A DNA stretch of 64,000 bases from positions 62,001 through 126,000 of the forward strand of contig JAGKQI010000011.1 of NCBI GenBank assembly GCA_018806915.1, read 5' to 3'. Source of the stretch: Phytophthora colocasiae (lineage: Eukaryota; Oomycota; Peronosporomycetes; Peronosporales; Peronosporaceae). The translations under genes and the position numbers were made by a program. The notes under the pieces are model-generated. The model had not been told where the DNA came from, did no database searches, and saw nothing but the letters and a program-made list of their open reading frames with translations. Of this stretch, positions 57,177 to 64,000 are shown in pieces (positions within the stretch are counted from its first letter, which is position 1; each line of letters starts with the position of its first letter).

Positions 57177-60079
57177 TCACTCCAGCGACTCAATGTCATC
57201 GTCCTCTACTGGTGCATACTTGGTTGACGAGATCTGCTACAATATGGCAGAAAATGTGTGAATTACGAAAGATAACCAACAACGACAAAGAGTAGGGATT
57301 GCGTCGTACCTGAGCTTAATGGTTGCGAAGTACCTGCCTGTACTGGAGAGATTGCTGGTTTATTGTCGTCTTCAAATTTCAATGGATTTTGAGACTTCCA
57401 CTTTCCATTCGTCTCGTGCATGCTGGAAGGATTGACGGCTTCTTGTTGTGTGGATACTAGGTACTAGTTCCCTCCATAGCCATTTCCTGTTGCAGCGTCC
57501 ACACTGCACGAAGTCTCGAAGCCAAATTTGGTGCAATTGCAACGTGAGTGTGGGTGACGATATCCTGTTGTTCTGAAAACCTAATTTTCGTCACCAAAGT
57601 CTCGTTACTTGCTGTCATTGTTAGCTGGGTTTGTAACCTTCGCAATGGCTTCCAGACGCCGATTACTGAGCCAAACACACCCCCTTTCAAGCCCTCTCTG
57701 GGGGTTATCATGGCTGATATCTGGTGAATCGGTCGGTACTTGGCGGAAACTCGCATTTCCAGTCAAGTGGGTCATTTGCCATTACGATCTGTAATTGGGG
57801 CGAGAAAGCAGCGTAGCAGTCTTTACCTTCTCTTAACGCGTCCAACATCTTAAACTTACTGCTTGGGTAGATCACTCAGCTTGATATCCAGGAAGTGAAG
57901 GGGTTCGTCTTCCTTTTTCTTCTTCAATATCATTTAAAAAGAAGTAACTTTGGTGTTTCAATTGGAGTTTCCGTTATCGCTAATCGGTTGGAAACCAGTG
58001 CTCGAATTGACATAAGAGCAGCAGCACTAGCAGAATGAACATTGACCGACTGCTTATGGATTTTTCGTAAATCCTCCACTACTTCCAACAATGCATCCCC
58101 CCAATAGTTCTCCATCTCCAATTTCCGAACAAGCCACCAGCTTTTTCTTACGGAGATAGTCGTACACACTTCACAGATCCAGAAGTGTAAGAAGTTACTG
58201 AAAGGGTGACTATGTAGTACTTCAACCAAAAGCTTCAAAGGAACTTAAAACCAAAAGATCATAAGCTCGAACCGCTTCGGACAGTGTACGTACTGATCGC
58301 ACTACCTAATAACCCCTTCTCTCCGAAGAAATCCCCCCGTCGAAAGTCCAATTGGTCGAGTGAGAGCAAGAAGAGAACGATTGTGTAGTTGAAAGTATCC
58401 TCGAAGCACAGAAATACATGGCACGGACGATACTCCCTCCACTACGATACATTCATCGGATTGTTACCCTTCGAAGTGCAGATGTTCCACTAACGAATAT
58501 CTAAACCGTTCCAGTTCATCTAAACCTTCCCAACACGTAGGTTCAATGACGTTTTTGATAAACCAGTCTACAGGTTCTTTCGACACGTGCATGACACAAG
58601 CAGTTCGGATAGGTTTCGGCATTTCACCCAAAATCTCTCTTCGTAATTAACCCCTGCATGGGACGACCATAACGAAGTCATAAAGGCATGTGCTCGAGCT
58701 TTGAGCTTCTCACTAACACGTAATCGAGCCAAATAAATCTCAATCGCGATGTGGTTCTTACGGAAATCCACCTCCAAACCAATGTACGAGATGAAAAAAA
58801 GACTGGCTAATTCACCCAAGACGAACGACATGGTAATAAGACCCCTGAACGAGACGGCGATGGCAAATGCATAGAGAGAAGCTGTTTCCGGTGCTAAATT
58901 CCTCGCTTTCTTAACAAATGTTGTAATTTACAGAAGAGACCACGTAAGAACCGAAGTGTAAGTTGAGAAGGAGAAAGGGTCTTCTGGATTCGAGATCACC
59001 AGCTCTTGAAGACGGAAACCAAGCGTCCCATTTCTCACCAAAACCCACTTCATTCATACCGCTAAAGTAGGCACAAGCAGCCCAGTAGATTAACAACGCA
59101 AGTAGAGTAAACAAATGCTTCCAGAAGCGGGTGATTTCATTGCAGTGACGCTTTGCGTCGATTGAGCTCATCAAAGTAACTCACAACGTTGAAGATTTTT
59201 TAGACAGCGCAGTAATCGGAACGGGGCTACGGTGGAAATCGGATAAAAACCGGTAGGCCAGGATGGCAGCGATGATGTCCTAGCATTCTCTCCTTCTTGT
59301 AGGTAGGGCATGCGTCTTGTTCGTAAAGTTCCATACCGTGAAGCGGGGATTCCCGAACGTGCCAACTGAACCAGACGTCAGATGATAAGCACCAACTCGC
59401 ACATTAACCCAAAGGATTTAACCGCTACCGCCATTGGGGTAGTGCGGTCGAGATCGTCCATTGCAAGAAGATACAGAGCCAACACAGAACGCGTAAAGGA
59501 TACAAACAACCATGAACCTCAACCAGGCCAAGTGGAAAGCGCTCTGGACCTCTGTTCCCTCTATCGAAGACAATGCAGTGGTGTGAGAATGAACCAGTTA
59601 ACCCATTTGAACACTATTTTCCCCAAATTCGTAAATGTGTGTATCTCCATGCCTCAATCTCACATGATGCAGCTCCTCGCCTTGATCCCGTTCAGCCCGT
59701 TGATTCAGAATATCCGCTCTGGAAAGCATTAACCCCGTTGCAGCATCCGTTCCTCGTTGTTGCTCCTCACGGGATAATTGCACTAATCGCGTCTGCTTTC
59801 TCGATGGATATTTACGATCCACGCGACCTTCTCTTTCCGCTCGGGATGGCGATCAAACACCAGCTCCAAAGATTCGCGAGATAATTTGTACAGAATACAG
59901 GGGAGGTTTGTGCCCCGGATGTGAGCATTGCCGTTTGCCATTGATAAATAATAACCCGCATTCTCTCGAAATAACTCCCACAGCCGAGATCTCGTTCACT
60001 TTCCGGAGCTGTTCGACCACACTATTTCTTTGGATAGAGGGTCCACTGGAGGATTTACGAACCCCCAAACGCCACAATT
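57177..60079 (-). pseudogene. CNG/HCN-type channel, 5'-truncated, copy U4 (shattered)
   Basis: All domains are present in order, but no frame longer than about 120 codons survives. In addition to insertions there are clustered substitutions not seen in the other copies (for example near 58141-58260 and 58921-59340). This copy therefore may be truly diverged as well as error-rich. The 5' truncation point is the same. Confidence 0.8.
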
Positions 60080-60189
60080 CCTGCGGTTCACGTTAGTTGA
60101 TTCCGTTATCGGCGCGGAGTTCCCTGCAAACAAGGTCTGAAGTAGTTCGCAAACAACGGGGCGCTCGAATTGCTGAACTCCTATATTTC

Positions 60190-61345
60190 TCAGTCGTATC
60201 GCGAGTTGCCGCTGTTGGATCCTGGTCACGTCGTGGCTGATGCCCAGTGACGTGAGAATGAGATCCGTAAGCAGCAGCTTGACTAGCTAAAGGCCGTTTG
60301 ACCTCTTCCAGTTCCTTGGCTTGCGAGACTGCTCCACGGCTACAAGTCGCTCCTCGAAAGCTTAGGTCGCAGTTGCGAATCGCTCAGCCACTCTTACGGC
60401 CTCTTGTTGTGCCTGCTCTCGAAGCGCAAGTTCTCGACGCTGTGCATCGATGATTAAAACCAGCGTTGCTTTCCGCTTCACTGCTTATCGTTGTCAGTTG
60501 ATTACGTCAGTAAAAGCTGTCAAAGAAGAGTTCAACGTACCTTTCCCAAACCTCCCTCTTCCTTTGACATTCTTGAACGTCACAAGCCTATGCGTGCATC
60601 GAGGGAACTTACCCCGATATGACCTTGAAGTCTATTGCTTTACTTGCCTTAGAGCTTTCCTGGTTTCTTTAACTTAACTTGTTCCACTGCAGGAGAGAAA
60701 ATCAGAGAGTAGGCGATTCGATGGTACCACTACCGTGGTTTCTGCAGATATTTTCACAGTCAGCAAGGGTTTTAAGATCCAACCACTTTGTCTCACCCAA
60801 TTCGTCGTACTAAGTGGCAAGGCTCGACCAAATCGTGACCTTGTTGTAGTCGCGGTCAGTTGCACCCCTGCCAATCTGCATCACAACCATCATTAAAAGC
60901 TGTAACCACCCAAACGTAACGCTTCCGAATTGCAGTCGGTCGCTCGTACTTCTGCTGCGCTTCAACTACATGTTCCCGAGCACGTTCTTGTCACGTGCCA
61001 GGAACGCATCAGATGGAGCTTTCTTGCGACTCAGTTGGGTGCAGCAGAGCCGCCTCCGCTCTCAGAAGCAGTGGCCATAGTAAAGCGATTTCCGTATGCT
61101 TCTTCCTCTTCAGCTGGCGAACTCCTCTGCTCGCAACGACCTTGAATTCGTCTATAGAAATTCCATTTAGCCGAACCTTCAGTAAAAAAAAATCCCGGTT
61201 AAAAGGTGATATCACGAAAAACATGGGTGAAAACGTGCACTCGTTATCCTGCTGCAGTCGCAGCTCTCTGTGATTTACTCGCCAGCTTGCGCTGTCCGTG
61301 CAGCTTCCAGGCCAACTGCTTAATGTCGTAGATGGCGCTGTCCAT
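60190..61345 (-). pseudogene. Coiled-coil ECTF protein, copy U5
   Basis: It is collinear with the other copies, with the start at 61345 and the stop at 60190. Numerous small insertions occur (for example near 60228, 60314, 60470, 60570 and 61208). Exon 1 and the C-terminal coiled coil can be followed, but no complete frame survives. Confidence 0.6.
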
Positions 61346-61766
61346 TTATTGCCTCTTCAATACAGTGTACCCAATAAGCTTAATTTTATTTAAGCTCAAA
61401 TTCAAGAACACAATTTTATTTAAGCTCACTGAGTTGGTAAAACTAATTAAGGCTTAATTTTATTTAAGCTCACTGAGTTGGTTGGGGTAAACATCACACC
61501 CGTCTAGCGCGCTCAATACAGCGAAAGGAGAGGCGTAACTTGGCATACGTTTAGAAGGCATCTTTACCAACATATCTGAATTATTGCCACAGCGGCGGAG
61601 TGCTTAGCAGCGAGCGCACCACCACGATAAAGCACTGGATACGAGCTTATTTTTGCGGTGGTTGGCGTTCTTTCACCAACCACCACAGCATCGCTTCCGC
61701 TGAAAATTACGTCAGTCGTTAGCCTGTGTAATGCGGAAGTCGCTTCATCTGTCGTTAACCTGTGTA
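61346..61766. promoter_or_regulatory. Divergent intergenic region, U2-type, copy U5
   Basis: It has the same three aattttatttaagctca repeats and ctgagttggt blocks as 14210-14619, with a few inserted bases. It links U5 to U2 and not to its neighbour U4. Confidence 0.6.
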
Positions 61767-63183
61767 ATGCCGATTCGCTTGCCTCCGCTCGTGCCACCTG
61801 CCACCACACCGAGCGCCTGCTTAGCACGCGCTACCACTGCAGATTCCTCACCGGCATCACCGTCTTCTTCACCCAGTACGATGACGACTGCTGCGGACCA
61901 AGGAGACGCCGACAGACGTCTGCAAAGCAGCGAGTAACGCTGGACGACATGAGAGCGCCACATTGTGCAGATTTCACCTTGCACTTACCGTCAGATTACC
62001 AGAGTGCCGCACGCCCACCTAAAGGCGCAGCTCAAGCGTCTCAAGCACTGCGAGATCGTGCGCCAGTCGCGCGTACGCAAGAAGGTAGCGAGGACATGGA
62101 TGCTATCACCCTGTCATTGACATGATAACTTTTGCAAAAACCTATATATGACTGGTTAAACAGAACGAGCGGCAAGGACTACGCCAGGTAAATGACAGGC
62201 TGGAAACAGAGCTGAATATTATGCTGACGACCTACAGACGCCAACACGACTGGATGCAGTTCGACGAACGCAAGTCTACGCGATGTTCTGTTCAAAAAGT
62301 TTGTGCATTCGATCTACAGCGGTGCGCGGACTCCTGAAAGCTCGGAGCTCAAAGACCAGATCCTCATCTACGACGACACTGGGAGAGCAGATGCAACGGC
62401 TGGGAAGACTGCACAGTTCCGAGACAGGCTTGAAACCGAGAACGTCCATCAGCTTTACGATCCACTTCCAGGAACTCTCGGTGGAAGAAGCGTAGAGATG
62501 TCATGATCGATTCGCACCGGCAAGCAACATCATTCTTCGAGAAACGATGCAGAAGGTGGAGGCTGGAGAGGGAGGAAGACGATGGGTTGGACACAGCTTT
62601 TTTAACGGATCACACAGGACGGAAGAGTGCAGTTCAGCTTTACAAAGAGGATTGAGGTCATTGGGACGCCGGAGGAGCTGGTGCACAAAGAGCTGGGAAA
62701 TGTACTGCGACTTTGGACTGTATCACGGCATCTATTCGTCCATTGCAGAAGCTCGAGATTCTACAGAGAAAATCAATGACAACACGCTGTTGATCCGCCG
62801 AGACCTACAGGAAGGGAGCTCAGCACCAATATTCCGCACAGTCTTCCTGCTGTTCCCGGACTGACTGCCAGATGGATACCTCATCTGTTTCAGATCGCAC
62901 AACCCCGCGGTGTGCGTCGAGGACGACGACGACCCGAATGTGCAGTGGATGGAAATGTTTTACTGGCTTATGATCCTGGACCCACCCCAAGGAGAGGATA
63001 CAAGAACAGGGAGTTGTTGGGCCTCAAAGACCTCCCGTGCGAGGTTGTGATGTCACATTTGGGGGCAATCTCCTCAACGGCCGAAGCAGAAAGCACGCCA
63101 CGATTTGGAAGTACCAGATCGCGATGGCTCTACTCCGTTGGGAGAGTAACACTGCTGCGCCATTGTTCGCGCTGTATGGATAG
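61767..63183 (+). pseudogene. bZIP/START-like regulator, copy U5
   Basis: The N-terminal two thirds are broken by insertions and substitutions. From about 63,010 the sequence is clean and ends with the expected WES..FALYG stop at 63181-63183. The upstream ATG is out of frame, as in U2. Confidence 0.7.
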
Positions 63184-63449
63184 TGCTAATTTCTCTAATA
63201 TTTATCCAAAACTGTATAGGACGAACTTAGTAGTAGGTAGCCATTATTGCGCCATGTTGGCTACGATTGTATTGCCTATCAGTCCCTGCTATTTTGTATA
63301 ATATTTAGTTGGACTCCACTCTAGAAACTCTTAAGCGCTATGGACGATCAGAGATACCTTTCGATGCCATGATTAAGCAGATGAGTGCAAGTAAGAAGAT
63401 CTCAATTAGCAAAAGGATTGCAACGCTTGGACGATCATATGGAAGATAT

Positions 63450-64000
63450 TTATTGCAGCATCGTGTAAATTTTCCCGACGATTTCTTTTAATCCTTCAAA
63501 AGTCGGTATGGTATCGGTGAGTGGAAGAGTACACTCTTGCTGTCGGACCCTCTCGTCTTCACTGATCAAGAACTTCCACTCGAGAAAATTAGTCACAATG
63601 CCATACACCACAGATAGTTCTTCGACATCAGCAACAACTTCCAGCCCCGTCACATTCTGAACCAGTCCTTGCAGCATATCTTCACGCTTTGCTTGGACAA
63701 GTGAAAGTCTCTTGGTGCCACGCTGGAGCACGAACTCGAATCGACCTTTCAGGAGCACGTTCTTCCCAACCACGTCTTCTTTGACTAATATGCGGACGTT
63801 CTTGAGTAGACGACTAACAGTTTCAAGGATCAGGGCGATAAAAGCAATCTCTTGGCTTCTTTCCCATCCCAGAGTTGTCCATAGAGTTCCCGCATGTCAA
63901 CAATACGAGCGAGGGTAGCTCGATCTCAGCATCAGGAATATCGCTGGGCTGAAGGTCGTAAGAATCGTCGAAGTTGTAAATAGGTTTGATATCTTCCTAA
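63450..64000 (-). CDS. CRN body with nuclease-type domain, copy U5 (5' end outside window)
   Basis: The stop is at 63450, with the C-terminus GKIYTMLQ as in U2. The predicted nuclease motifs GRFEFVLQRG, LVQAKRED and VYGIVTNFLEW are open in one frame for 107 codons. Near 63803 the sequence reads cttgagtag as in U1, where U2 has lost bases, so this stretch may be the more correct version. The HVLVVVP region and the joint with the head lie beyond the window. Confidence 0.65.

Larger units (their letters stand above)
50219..60079. repeat. Tandem unit U4 (9,861 bp, insertion-rich)
   Basis: It has the same gene content as U1 and U3 but is about 330 bp longer. From about 52.4 kb the excess comes from hundreds of scattered 1-6-base insertions, often repeating neighbouring bases. 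The spacer at 51416-51864 is a third, shorter version lacking the aatctgcttaatt blocks. The first 2 kb are much cleaner. Confidence 0.9.
60080..64000. repeat. Tandem unit U5 (5' part, cut by window end)
   Basis: It begins at the standard boundary and has the U2-type spacer. The first ~2.9 kb is insertion-rich. From about 63,010 to the window end it follows U2 (15,820-16,811) almost base for base, apart from a few indels near 63.8-63.9 kb. The array continues beyond the window. Confidence 0.93.

Noticed and set aside
52400..58500. Many tiny insertions in U4 as microsatellite or mobile-element activity
   Set aside because: They are spread evenly through coding and noncoding sequence and lack repeats or target duplications. 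Read error is simpler.
1..64000. CRISPR array, rRNA or tRNA genes
   Set aside because: I found no regularly spaced short repeats with unique spacers and no recognisable rRNA or tRNA sequence. The genome is eukaryotic.

Overview
The window looks like the nuclear genome of an oomycete, most likely Phytophthora or a close relative. The evidence is Crinkler (CRN) effector signatures (a recognisable LFLAK-type head and a HVLVVVP motif), two promoters matching the oomycete Inr+FPR core element, short GT..AG introns (44-84 bp), concatenated CNG-type channels, full-size ABCA transporters in tandem, and bZIP proteins with substituted DNA-contact residues.

Layout. A 9.53-kb unit is repeated head to tail in two blocks. 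Left block: U0 (1-3476, 3' part only), U1 (3477-13009) and U2 (13010-18478, truncated). Right block: U3 (40679-50218), U4 (50219-60079) and U5 (60080-64000, cut by the window end). In plus-strand order each unit carries: a coiled-coil protein gene with an ECTF motif (minus); a bZIP/START-like regulator (plus, divergent from the first); a CRN body with a PD-(D/E)XK-type nuclease domain (minus); a CRN head fragment (plus) that abuts the CRN body head to head; an unrecognised small ORF (plus); a Uma2-type nuclease fused to a C2H2 zinc finger (minus); and a cyclic-nucleotide-gated-type channel (minus) that is 5'-truncated exactly at the unit boundary.

Between the blocks lies about 22 kb of mostly single-copy DNA: a truncated second copy of a bZIP/START-like gene (18479-20085), a truncated unrecognised minus-strand gene, two tandem ABCA-type transporter genes (21313-28374 and 29572-36936), an armadillo-repeat gene with three introns, a small ORF, and the intact-length bZIP/START-like gene (38905-40554). 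Each ABCA gene has been hit independently near its 3' end. ABCA1 carries a 1,215-bp unclassified insertion flanked by an 11-bp duplication. ABCA2 carries a 1,542-bp Tc1-type DNA transposon with a TA target duplication and a degenerate DD34E transposase.

Sequence quality matters for reading this window. Almost every gene has single-base indels, at different places in different copies. In U4 and the first 3 kb of U5 (about 52.4-63.0 kb) small insertions are so dense that the unit is about 330 bp longer than its siblings. I infer uncorrected long-read errors there, so 'pseudogene' is often provisional. Substitutions, in-frame indels and block differences between copies (for example two alternative promoter regions, one in U1/U3 and one in U2/U5) show that the duplications themselves are not simple assembly copies.

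The genes form no metabolic pathway. The array looks like a fast-evolving accessory locus in which two predicted nuclease-type proteins, an effector remnant, a regulator and a channel fragment are amplified together.
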